Of a stretch of DNA of 64,000 bases, positions 1 through 6,699 are shown in pieces (positions within the stretch are counted from its first letter, which is position 1; the number at the start of each line of letters is the position of its first letter). The translations under genes were made by a program, and so were the position numbers. The notes under the pieces are model-generated. The model did not search any database, was not told the DNA's origin, and saw only the letters and a list, made by a program, of their open reading frames with translations. Origin of the DNA: Craurococcus roseus (GTDB lineage Bacteria; Pseudomonadota; Alphaproteobacteria; Acetobacterales; Acetobacteraceae); contig NZ_BAAAFZ010000008.1 of assembly GCF_039523795.1 (NCBI RefSeq), positions 124,001 to 188,000 on the forward strand, given 5' to 3'.

Positions 1-2
1 CG

Positions 3-287
3 GCGGCGGTGGTGGACCTGCGGCTCGCGGACGGGCTGGACGGCCGCGACGTGGTCCGCCGCTTGCGCGCCCGGCGCCCGGCCCTGCCGGTCGTCGTGGT
101 CACCGGCTACCTCCCGGACGCGCCGCAAGCCGACCTGCGGGGGCTCGGCGGGCCGACGCTGCGCCTTTGTAAGCCCTTCGATTGCGATGAGCTGGCGGCC
201 GGCGTGGCGGCGGTGATGGCGACCCCCACGACGCGCCCGGCGATGCCGCGCCGCAGGCGTTCGGACCTGCTGGCCGCTTTCGCCTGA
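3..287 (+). CDS. Response regulator receiver domain (partial, 5' end outside window)
   Basis: The reading frame is open to the window edge, so the gene starts upstream. What remains is the C-terminal half of a CheY-like receiver. It has a VDLRL strand carrying the probable phosphoacceptor aspartate, the PVVVVTGY strand with the conserved threonine, and CKPF with the conserved lysine. A short basic tail follows and no output domain, so it is probably a single-domain or C-terminal receiver. Its kinase is not visible. It sits in the accessory element, apart from the LOV-kinase receiver at the other end of the window. Confidence 0.6.
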   Translation, partial: AAVVDLRLADGLDGRDVVRRLRARRPALPVVVVTGYLPDAPQADLRGLGGPTLRLCKPFDCDELAAGVAAVMATPTTRPAMPRRRRSDLLAAFA

Positions 288-369
288 GCGGGCGGGCCGC
301 GGGCGGCCGAAACCGTCTCATCACGCCCGAGCGCACGCCGGGGTTGCGGACACCCGCCGAGGTTGCAGA

Positions 370-615
370 ATGCATGACGATGCACGGATGGCGGGGCGCG
401 GGGCCATGTTCGAGGTGGTGGAGCGGGGCGACGCCGAAGGCGCGTACATCGTGCGCGGCACCGGCGGGTTCGCCGGGCAGGTCGCCGTCTTCCTGGGGCC
501 GGGGGCGCGGGAAAGGGCCGAGGCTTACGCGCGGTGGCTGAACGCCGGCGTCGCCTTGCAGCGGCGCCGGACCGACACCGGCTTCAAGGGCCGGGCAGCC
601 AATCCCGAACCCTGA
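370..615 (+). CDS. Small hypothetical protein
   Basis: An 81-residue frame I do not recognise. The middle (FEVVERGDAEG to ARWLNAG) has an alternating strand and helix pattern like small alpha/beta proteins that are common on alphaproteobacterial mobile elements. The start is uncertain: ATGs at 370, 388 and about 406 are all possible and none has a clear ribosome binding site. It may be coding because the pattern is protein-like and the opposite strand offers nothing better. Confidence 0.4.
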   Translation: MHDDARMAGRGAMFEVVERGDAEGAYIVRGTGGFAGQVAVFLGPGARERAEAYARWLNAGVALQRRRTDTGFKGRAANPEP

Positions 616-643
616 GGACGCGGCGGACCGGCCGGCACCGGGC

Positions 644-968
644 CTAGTTGATGGCCCGCGGCCCCTTCTGCCACGCCAGCGCCAGGGGCACGCGCTTCAC
701 CGGCGGGTAGCTCGGCGGCCCGCCCGCGGCGCCGTCCACCCACTGCGCCAGCACCGGGCGGCCCTGGCACCCCTCGCAGCGGAACCGCTCCAAACAGCCG
801 GGGCACCCGGGCCCGCGCCCCGTGGCGCTTCGCCAGCAGCTTGTGCGGGATGGTCGCGGAGCGCCCGCAGCCGCAGCGCAGTTCCAACCACCAAGCCGCG
901 TCAACGAGGTCCAGGGTGGCGTCGGGCACGAAGGGCAGGTCGTCCGGCACGGTGGCGCACTCCCGCAA
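644..968 (-). pseudogene. Frameshifted zinc-ribbon-like protein
   Basis: Read from 968, the first frame gives a start, an acidic N-terminus, and LRCGCGRSATIPHKLLAKRHG. It then loses sense near 800-830. A neighbouring frame picks up at once with CPGCLERFRCEGC and runs to a stop at 644. Joined, the two halves make one small protein with paired cysteines (CGC, CPGC, CEGC), a layout seen in small zinc-ribbon proteins of alphaproteobacterial elements. The break lies in a run of G and C, so it may be a real one-base indel or a sequencing error. Function unknown. Confidence 0.55.
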
Positions 969-1073
969 TTGGTGACGGGGGCGGAGCGTGTCTTAGAACA
1001 TATGGGGAACAAAATCGCGTCCAGGTGAGGGCCGGCGCATGGTATTCAGCCGCATGGTTGAGAGCGCGGCGCG

Positions 1074-1322
1074 ATGAAGGTCTATGTGGACGAAGGCGGC
1101 GAGCGGCGGTTGATCGGGCGGGCGGACGTGCCGGAGGGGTGCGGCCCGGTGTTCGAGGCGCCGCTGTTCGGCGCCGCGTCCACCATCGCGGAAGCGTTTA
1201 CGGTCGGCGCCGTCACGCACCTGCCGGAAGGCGGCGGCGCCCCGGTGGTGGAGCGGGCCGTGCTGGCAGCGCCGGGGCAACTCGTTGACTTGATGACGGG
1301 GTGGCAGCCGCTCGCGTCCTGA
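1074..1322 (+). CDS. 82-residue hypothetical protein, copy A
   Basis: I do not recognise the family. The protein begins MKVYVDEGG and ends GWQPLAS. It contains RRLIG, CGPVFE and the stretch HLPEGGGAP. A second gene at 2238-2486 encodes a protein of exactly the same length, with 56 of 82 positions identical by my count. That level of conservation over the whole length shows both frames are coding and arose by duplication. There are no membrane segments or signal peptide. Only a single cysteine, in CGPV, is kept in both copies. The start is fixed by matching the paralogue. Confidence 0.65.
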   Translation: MKVYVDEGGERRLIGRADVPEGCGPVFEAPLFGAASTIAEAFTVGAVTHLPEGGGAPVVERAVLAAPGQLVDLMTGWQPLAS

Positions 1323-1359
1323 GCGCCCGGCGCCGGCGAGCACGAGGGAGGCGCTTGAT

Positions 1360-1503
1360 TCATTCCAAGCCGGACCACAGGGCGATGCCGGCACCGACGA
1401 ACGCGCCCGCCAAGGAGGCCACGGCCGCCCAGTGCAGCGCCGCCACCGCCAGCACCGCCGCCCGGCCGCCGCGGGCCGCATCGCCTTCCCGCCGGTCCGC
1501 CAT
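1360..1503 (-). CDS. Small single-pass membrane protein
   Basis: A 47-residue frame starting MADRREGD. A short basic stretch is followed by one hydrophobic helix from about residue 15 to the end (AAVLAVAALHWAAVASLAGA). An AGAGG-like ribosome binding site stands just before the ATG at 1503. An upstream in-frame extension is possible but adds only basic residues. Function unknown. It is convergent with the copy A gene on its left. Confidence 0.4.
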   Translation of the reverse strand: MADRREGDAARGGRAAVLAVAALHWAAVASLAGAFVGAGIALWSGLE

Positions 1504-1640
1504 ACCGCCTCTCCGCCTCGCTTTCCGCCCAGTGTGCCGCATCGCCGGTGACACCGGCTAGGCGGGCGGCTCTCACATGACAGTTCCAATTTGCGCTTTT
1601 CGTCTGCTAAATGGAACGATCTCAGCCGGACCTTGGTCGC

Positions 1641-2108
1641 ATGCCGACGCCCTCCATCCGCGACACCGTCGCCTTCGTCCGCTCGGCCCACGCCGGCGCC
1701 GCCGTGGACGGCAAGCCGCGCTGGGTGCGGGCGCTGGAGGTGATGGCCCTGCTGCCGCAGGTGCTGCCCGGCATCCAGGTGATCCACGCCGACCGGCAGG
1801 TGGCGCTGCTGCGCGACGTGCTGGAAGCCACCGCCGCGACCGAGCGGGACCTGCTGCGGGCCGGCTTCCCCGAACCGGTGCTGGAGGGCGTGGTGCGCCT
1901 GTCGCGCTTCGACGCCGGCCTCCCCTACCTGGACCACCTGCGCGCGGTGGCCGCCTCGCGCGACCTGTCCGCCATGCGCGCCGCCATGGCGGACCTGCTG
2001 CACGAAGAGAAGTTCGGGGCCGCGCCGGGCGGGCCGGAGGCGGCGGGGGCGCGGGAGCGCCGCCGCCGCCAAGGCATGGCGGTCCTGGCCCGCGGCCTCG
2101 GCTGCTGA
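1641..2108 (+). CDS. Degenerate RelA/SpoT-like HD-domain protein
   Basis: A protein of about 155 residues. Its order of motifs resembles the hydrolase domain of RelA/SpoT proteins: an N-terminal helix FVRSAHAGA, then ALLRDVLEAT, then PVLEGVVRLSR, then LPYLDHLRAV and a final MADLLHEE. In functional enzymes the third-helix motif reads HDVLEDT; here the histidine is an arginine (RDVLEAT), so metal binding and (p)ppGpp hydrolysis are unlikely. The likeness is by eye and remote. ATG 1641 is preferred because the recognisable part starts there; ATG 1611 would add ten residues. Role unknown, perhaps a binding or decoy protein. Confidence 0.5.
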   Translation: MPTPSIRDTVAFVRSAHAGAAVDGKPRWVRALEVMALLPQVLPGIQVIHADRQVALLRDVLEATAATERDLLRAGFPEPVLEGVVRLSRFDAGLPYLDHLRAVAASRDLSAMRAAMADLLHEEKFGAAPGGPEAAGARERRRRQGMAVLARGLGC

Positions 2109-2237
2109 GCGGGGCCGGCGCCCGGCGCGCCGGTTTGATCGGCGATGGTGCAGACGCGGCCCTCATGCAGCCCAAACGGGTATTTTCTGGGGGTCGGAAC
2201 CCGCATACCGTGTGCCGTGCCTTCGCGGAGATGCGGG

Positions 2238-2486
2238 ATGAAGGTCTACACCGATGACGACGGCGGCCGGCGCCTGATCGGACACGCGGACGTCCCGGAC
2301 GACTGCGGGCCGGTTTACGAGGTCCCGGTCGTCAAGGAGGCCCTGGCCGCCACCGAGGAGTTCGCCGTGGGCGCGGTGACGCACCCGCCGGAAGGCGGCG
2401 GCGCCCCGGTGGCGGAGCGGGCGGTGCCGGCGGCACCGGGGCAGCTCGTGGAGCTGCTGCCGGGGTGGGCGCCGCTGGCCTCTTAG
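2238..2486 (+). CDS. 82-residue hypothetical protein, copy B
   Basis: Paralogue of the gene at 1074-1322, same length and co-directional, starting MKVYTDDDG and ending GWAPLAS. RRLIG, CGPVYE and HPPEGGGAP match the other copy. Differences are concentrated in the middle (about residues 29-42), so that segment may be a loop or a specificity region. A GGAG sits about eight bases before the ATG. The HD-like gene lies between the two copies. Function unknown. Confidence 0.65.
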   Translation: MKVYTDDDGGRRLIGHADVPDDCGPVYEVPVVKEALAATEEFAVGAVTHPPEGGGAPVAERAVPAAPGQLVELLPGWAPLAS

Positions 2487-2810
2487 CGGCGGCCGTTCAC
2501 GGGGAAGGCGACGCGTTTGGTAGGGCGAGTTGCTGCTGCAACAGCTCTGCCAGCAGCCCGTGAAGGCGAGTGAGGTCCAACGACCCGGCGAAAGCCGATT
2601 GGTCCACGGCCCTCAAGGCGAGTACGTAGTCGTCGCGCCGCCTCCGCGCGGTTCACCCCACCAGCCCCCAAAGCGCCAAGCGCCCTTCCTTCCGCGGCTT
2701 CCCGACCGTCCCGAGCGTCCGCTGGTGCCGCAGCGCCCGCCCCACGCCATCTCCCTCAGAAACCTCCGGGCATTCACGCGTTTCCCCACGTGGGTGGAAG
2801 GAGACGGGCG
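2487..2810. other. Gene-poor stretch with relics of a duplicated small gene
   Basis: No convincing full gene. On the minus strand, around 2653-2780, is a relic encoding ALRHQRTLGTV followed by RKEGRLALW. The same peptide pattern is encoded near 3298-3350 and, best preserved, at 3977-4060. Downstream of it on the same strand a 36-codon frame (2497-2607, GTG start) encodes an amphipathic helix with LLAELLQQQLAL. It could be a small protein or a leftover. Confidence 0.35.
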
Positions 2811-2960
2811 ATGCAGGCGTTTCCCGAACGGACAAGGGCACGGATTGGCACCCGCGCCGAGACGCGGGCCCTCCCGTTCGGGCTCTCGTTGCCTCTAGCG
2901 GCCTCGGTTAGCGCGGCGCTGTGGGCCGCGATCGCGTGGGCCTTCCGCGCGGCGCTGTAG
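2811..2960 (+). CDS. Small membrane protein with strong ribosome binding site
   Basis: A 49-residue frame starting MQAFPERTR. The first 25 residues are basic, followed by one hydrophobic helix to the C-terminus (LPLAASVSAALWAAIAWAF). AAGGAG stands seven bases before the ATG, the clearest Shine-Dalgarno in this part of the element and the main reason for the call. Function unknown. The basic head and C-terminal membrane helix suggest an inner-membrane tail anchor. Confidence 0.45.
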   Translation: MQAFPERTRARIGTRAETRALPFGLSLPLAASVSAALWAAIAWAFRAAL

Positions 2961-2990
2961 CCAGCCGCCGGGCCGCAGCGCCCTCCCGGT

Positions 2991-3227
2991 TCAGTGCGAA
3001 TCCAGCACATCCTTGATGGCTACGGTCGCCAACACCCGGCCGGCTTGGTCCGTGATCTCGAATCTCCGGCCGGCCACCGCCCGGTCAGTCTTGAGCGCGT
3101 CGGCGCGGATTTGGCGGGCGGCGGTGGCGGCCTCGGCGCGCGCCGCGTCGAGGTCCGGCAGGTCCACCCCTTCCGGGTCTTCGATCAACCGGTCGCCGTC
3201 GCGGACGTGGAAGTAAAAGGTTGGCAT
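2991..3227 (-). CDS. DUF6894-type small protein, copy A
   Basis: A 78-residue protein starting MPTFYFHVRDGDRLIED. This N-terminus (MPxFYFHVRDG, then a conserved EDPEGVDLPDL and a helix DAARAEA) is the hallmark of the DUF6894 family, found in many copies in Methylobacterium, Roseomonas and relatives. The function is unknown. The ATG at 3227 is chosen because the family begins exactly there. A paralogue of the same length lies at 3606-3842, and both sit downstream of a copy of the RKEGRLALW relic, as if one module had been duplicated. Confidence 0.75.
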   Translation of the reverse strand: MPTFYFHVRDGDRLIEDPEGVDLPDLDAARAEAATAARQIRADALKTDRAVAGRRFEITDQAGRVLATVAIKDVLDSH

Positions 3228-3421
3228 GGTCCGGACGTTGGCAGGGGCCGGCGGGCGCGTCGGTCCGATCCCGGTCGCGGCGCCGCGATTGCCACGGTCA
3301 TTCCGCAAGCTCCCACAGCGCCAGCCTGCCCTCCTTCCGCGGGTTCCTGACGGCGATCACGGCCCGCGCATCTTCCGCGCCGTTTACCGGGTATACCCGC
3401 GCCGCGTGGCACGGTGCCGCC

Positions 3422-3517
3422 ATGACGTTCCGCGCCGCCGCCACGCTGCTGCTGATCGGGCTAGCCCTGGGGTTCGCCCTCGGCTTCGCCATCGCCGGCG
3501 TCGCCGCCCGTCCGTAG
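3422..3517 (+). CDS. Possible 31-residue membrane peptide
   Basis: ATG at 3422, TAG at 3517. After MTFRAAAT the peptide is one uninterrupted hydrophobic helix with a GxxxG-like small-residue face, ending VAARP. No clear ribosome binding site is seen. It lies opposite a relic of the duplicated wHTH-like gene. It could be a real small protein or chance in GC-rich DNA. Confidence 0.3.
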   Translation: MTFRAAATLLLIGLALGFALGFAIAGVAARP

Positions 3518-3605
3518 CGGCCGGCGCCGCCACCCGCCTGCCAACTCCCGCAGCACGGACTTTCCCGCCTCGCCCAACGGCTCCACCCCGGTCGCGGGCG
3601 GCGGC

Positions 3606-3842
3606 TCAGCGCGGGTCCGGGGCGTCCGGGAACGGCACCGCTTCCAGCATCCGCCCGGCGTCGTCCCAGATTTCGACCCGCCCGAAATCCAGCGCCTGGC
3701 CCGCCCTGAGGCGCGCGGCGAGGTAGTCGCGGGCTACGTCCGCGGCCTTGGCCCGCGCGGCTTCCAAATCGGGCAGTTCGCTGCCCTCAGCGTCCTCGAC
3801 CAGCCAGTCTTCGTCTCGCATGTGGAAGAAGAAACGCGGCAT
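3606..3842 (-). CDS. DUF6894-type small protein, copy B
   Basis: A 78-residue protein starting MPRFFFHMRDEDWLVED, with SELPDLEAARAKA after it, matching the DUF6894 pattern and exactly the length of copy A at 2991-3227. The C-terminal half has diverged (VEIWDDAGRML versus FEITDQAGRVL) but keeps the same strand and turn pattern. Function unknown. The wHTH-like gene lies about 135 bp upstream on the same strand, as in the copy A module. Confidence 0.75.
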   Translation of the reverse strand: MPRFFFHMRDEDWLVEDAEGSELPDLEAARAKAADVARDYLAARLRAGQALDFGRVEIWDDAGRMLEAVPFPDAPDPR

Positions 3843-3976
3843 GGCACGTCCACTCCGCTCGCCGGGCGGTGCGGCGGGCGGACCGGCGGGTTCCGGCCCG
3901 CGCGCCGCCCCCACCGAGGGATTACGGGCACGCGGCGCCGTCGGATGCAACACATGCGGCTTCATGCAGGCGCCGA

Positions 3977-4267
3977 TCACCCCGCCAACTCCCACAGCGC
4001 CAGCCTGCCTTCCTTCCGCGGGTTCCTGACCGTGCCCAACGTGCGCTGGTGCCGCAGCGCCCGCCTGGCGCTCCCCTCGATCGCTGCCAGCACCGCTTCG
4101 CTGGCCGCGCCCAACCCGCGCGGCGCCATCACGCGCTCCGCGACCGCGGCGACCGTCAGCGACCCGGAGCAGAACGTGCAGCACCATGCGGCCCATGTCG
4201 GCCGTGGTGCCGGCACAGGCCGCGCCCGTCGGCGTCCAACGAACCGCCCCCGTTGTGTCGGAGCCAC
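3977..4267 (-). CDS. Small winged-helix-like protein (parent of nearby relics)
   Basis: A frame of 96 codons from a GTG at 4267. The first 35 residues are low-complexity and basic and may not be translated. From SLTVAAVAERVMA on, the sequence reads like a compact winged helix-turn-helix: helix, helix with ASEAVLAAIEGSA, recognition-like helix ALRHQRTLGTVR, then a wing ending RKEGRLALWELAG. The last 25 residues recur in two degenerate copies at about 3298-3350 and 2653-2780. Assignment as a DNA-binding protein is inference. The start could be well inside the frame. Confidence 0.4.
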   Translation of the reverse strand: MAPTQRGRFVGRRRARPVPAPRPTWAAWCCTFCSGSLTVAAVAERVMAPRGLGAASEAVLAAIEGSARRALRHQRTLGTVRNPRKEGRLALWELAG

Positions 4268-4298
4268 TAAGCAAAAAGCCTTGTGCGGCGGTCCCGGT

Positions 4299-4514
4299 TC
4301 AGCGACGTGCGGCGCTTGCCATTGCGCCCACCTCCCGCATCAGGGCCTCAAGGCCCGCCACTATCCGCCGCCCCTGCCCGCGCAGCCGTTGCGCGGCGAT
4401 GGCCTCGGCGCTGCGCCGGCCGTGCTTCCACGTCGCCTTGCGGCACCGCTCCAGCCCCTCCGGCGTGCGGGCGCCCGGTTTTCGCCCGGCGGGCAACGGC
4501 ATAGGGTCGCTCAT
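4299..4514 (-). CDS. Small basic hypothetical protein
   Basis: 71 residues starting MSDPMPLPAGRKPG. It contains RCRKATWKHGRRSAEAIAA, a motif seen in many short proteins of alphaproteobacterial phages and integrated elements. Its ATG overlaps the stop of the upstream 4511-5335 gene (ATGA), so the two are probably co-translated. Rich in arginine and helical; likely nucleic-acid-associated, but this is a guess. Confidence 0.55.
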   Translation of the reverse strand: MSDPMPLPAGRKPGARTPEGLERCRKATWKHGRRSAEAIAAQRLRGQGRRIVAGLEALMREVGAMASAARR

Positions 4515-5335
4515 TTCCGTCCCACCCCCCGGCCCACCGTGCCCGCCACCACCGCCCGGCCGCCCTCCCCGACGGAGACATGCTGCACCGTAACCACCTG
4601 CCGCCCGCCGTTCCGGAGCCGCTCCAGGGTCAACGCGGCGCGTTGCGACACGTCCAGCAGCCGCGCCGCCGCCACGGCCATCCGCGCCGCCTCGACGCTC
4701 TGCATCTGCTGCCGGCCTTCGGGTGCCCAGGTCGCCGCCGACACCGCGAAGCTGTGCGCCTTGGCGAGCATCACCATGGCGACCGTGTGGGCTCCCGCCA
4801 TCTGGTGCGCGAGGTTGCGCTCCAGCGCGTCGCCGGCGCCGATGCTCTCGGAGGTGTCCAGGGCGAGCGTCAGCGCCGCGTTCGAGATGCCGGCCGTCAG
4901 GTTGAAGCGGTGCTCCGTCGCCTCCGCCGCCAGAAGGTCGGGCGGCTGCCGCACCAATTCCTGGAACGGGTCGGAACAGGGGCGCTCCGCCACGACCTCG
5001 CCGCCGTTGCCGACGGCCAGCGGCCCGTCGACGGCCTCCAGCGGGTCGCGGAAGCGGTCTGCGTGGCGGTCGAGGTAGGCAGCGTCGTGCTCCTCGCGCG
5101 CGGCGCCGAGGCCGTCGCCCCGCTCGCGCATCCGGCGGGCGCGGTGGCGCCGCGTGGCCGCGTTGGCCTTCAGTTCGCGCGAAAGCATCCCGCCGCTCTC
5201 CCGCGCGCGCTTGCCGGCCATGTGTGGCAGGTCCGGATCGTGCGGCACGTCCGCCCGGTTGCTGCCTGCATCCGCCATGGAGGAGGCGTCCGCGCAACAC
5301 GCCCGCGCGTCATCACCAGCCATCTTTCGCCCCAT
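4511..5335 (-). CDS. Element-borne hypothetical protein
   Basis: 274 residues from an ATG at 5335, with a purine-rich GAGCGAGGA ahead of it. The N-terminal third is polar and charged (KRARESGGMLSRELKANAA). The middle and C-terminal part is helical. The end, LTLERLRNGGRQVVTVQHV followed by VGEGGRAVVAG, is a pattern I associate with a hypothetical family common on alphaproteobacterial mobile elements. Function unknown. Its promoter region is the GGTCC-rich array at 5386-5521, so it may be controlled by whatever binds there. Confidence 0.6.
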   Translation of the reverse strand: MGRKMAGDDARACCADASSMADAGSNRADVPHDPDLPHMAGKRARESGGMLSRELKANAATRRHRARRMRERGDGLGAAREEHDAAYLDRHADRFRDPLEAVDGPLAVGNGGEVVAERPCSDPFQELVRQPPDLLAAEATEHRFNLTAGISNAALTLALDTSESIGAGDALERNLAHQMAGAHTVAMVMLAKAHSFAVSAATWAPEGRQQMQSVEAARMAVAAARLLDVSQRAALTLERLRNGGRQVVTVQHVSVGEGGRAVVAGTVGRGVGRK

Positions 5336-5385
5336 TCGTTCCTCGCTCCAATCGCCGTTATCCGGGCGCGAGCGGGACGGATCGC

Positions 5386-5521
5386 GGTCCGGACCAACGG
5401 ACCGGACCTTATAGGTCCTAGTCCGTTTGGTCCGTGATGTGACCGGAACCGTTGGTCCGGCCCGATCCGCGCCGGTCCTGCTTGGTCCGCGCTGGTCCGA
5501 GCAGGTGTTCGTTGCAGGACC
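5386..5521. repeat. GGTCC/GGACC motif array (possible iterons or operators)
   Basis: Within 136 bp I count seven GGTCC (starting 5386, 5414, 5429, 5454, 5473, 5484, 5494) and four GGACC (5391, 5399, 5404, 5517). Several are extended to TTGGTCCG. GGTCCGGACC at 5386-5395 is a perfect palindrome, and the copies at 5473, 5484 and 5494 are spaced by about one helical turn. The array sits between the helicase gene and the next gene downstream, a usual place for an origin or a replication-gene operator. The role is inferred. Confidence 0.55.
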
Positions 5522-5526
5522 AAGCA

Positions 5527-6699
5527 TCATGCGTCGCGCTCCGGATGGCAGACCCACACCAAGCCGTCGCGCACAGCCGCCGCCCCCGCGGTGTAGAGGC
5601 GCTGGATCTCCCTGCGGATGGCCCGCTCCCGCTCCGCTTCCTTGGTTGCGGCGGACAGCCGGCGGGTGTGGCACTCGCCCCACCAGCGACCCTCGGGGAT
5701 GCCGGACAGACCGGCCGGGAAGCCGGCCCCGACCGGCAGCGGTTTGCCTTCGCGGGCGATCAGGTCCGCCAGCATCCGCAGCGCGCGTTTCGCCATCGGC
5801 GGCTGAGCGGGCCCGGTCGGGGCCTCGTGCGCGGCCTCCTCCGCGATCGGCGCGGTTTCCGCTTCGCCGTCCTCGTCCGTGCCGATCCGTTCGCCCCTAA
5901 CGGTGAAGGCGAGCGTCGCGTCCGCCGGCCCGTTGCGATTCTTGCCGAACACCACCAGCCGCGGCTCGCACGCTGCCGGCGGGGGCACGATCTCCAGCGT
6001 CACGTCGGCCGCGCCGTTCAGGACGGAATGCCCGCGCGGACCGCGCCCGCCCTCCTTGGTCCCGTGGTGCACTGCCATCACCGCGATCCATGGTTGATCG
6101 TCGCGCTCCGGCCGGCCCAGCTCGCGCAGGACGCGGACCGCCCGGCCCATGTCCTCCGCCTCGTTCTCGCGCAGGCCGGGGAACGCCATCGCCAGCGTGT
6201 CCACGATGACCAGCACGGCGCCGACGCGCCGCGCCGCGGCCCGTATCTCCTCCAGGTCAGGCGGGTCGCCTGGCGCGCCGGCGGACAGGTCCACCGGCTC
6301 CGCGACGATCCAGAGGCCGGGCGCGTCGCCGTGCACGCCGCGGAGCGCGACCGCGCGCATCCGCATCCCCGCGCCGTCCTCGGCCGCGATGTAGAGCACG
6401 GGGCCGCGCCGCACACGCCTGCCGAACACGCGCCGGCCCGCCGCCACGGCGTGCGCGATGTAGGGCGCCAGCGCGGACTTGCCGGTGCCGGGTGGACCGA
6501 AGAGGACTATGAGGTCGCCAGGCGCGAACACTCCCTTGACGATGTAGCCCCAACGCTTGGTCGCCGCGCAATCCGACAGGTTCAGGAGCCGCAATCGGCC
6601 GCACGGCGTGCCCGGCCGCGGGGGCGGCGGCGCGGACCGCTCCTGCCGAACCCCTGCACGGTGCAACAGCTCTTCCGGGCTGGCGCCGAAACCGTCCAT
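5527..6699 (-). CDS. RepA-like hexameric helicase ATPase
   Basis: 390 residues. Walker A is GPPGTGKS at 68-75 and Walker B is VLVIVD at 162-167, with LVVFGKNRNG later as a sensor-like segment. This RecA-fold layout matches the RSF1010 RepA-like family of replicative helicases carried by plasmids, phages and islands. The C-terminal 110 residues look like a helical or winged domain that may contact DNA. The ATG at 6699 overlaps the stop of the primase gene (ATGA), so primase and helicase are made together. They probably open and prime the element's own origin; the GGTCC array starts just after the stop codon. Confidence 0.8.
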   Translation of the reverse strand: MDGFGASPEELLHRAGVRQERSAPPPPRPGTPCGRLRLLNLSDCAATKRWGYIVKGVFAPGDLIVLFGPPGTGKSALAPYIAHAVAAGRRVFGRRVRRGPVLYIAAEDGAGMRMRAVALRGVHGDAPGLWIVAEPVDLSAGAPGDPPDLEEIRAAARRVGAVLVIVDTLAMAFPGLRENEAEDMGRAVRVLRELGRPERDDQPWIAVMAVHHGTKEGGRGPRGHSVLNGAADVTLEIVPPPAACEPRLVVFGKNRNGPADATLAFTVRGERIGTDEDGEAETAPIAEEAAHEAPTGPAQPPMAKRALRMLADLIAREGKPLPVGAGFPAGLSGIPEGRWWGECHTRRLSAATKEAERERAIRREIQRLYTAGAAAVRDGLVWVCHPERDA

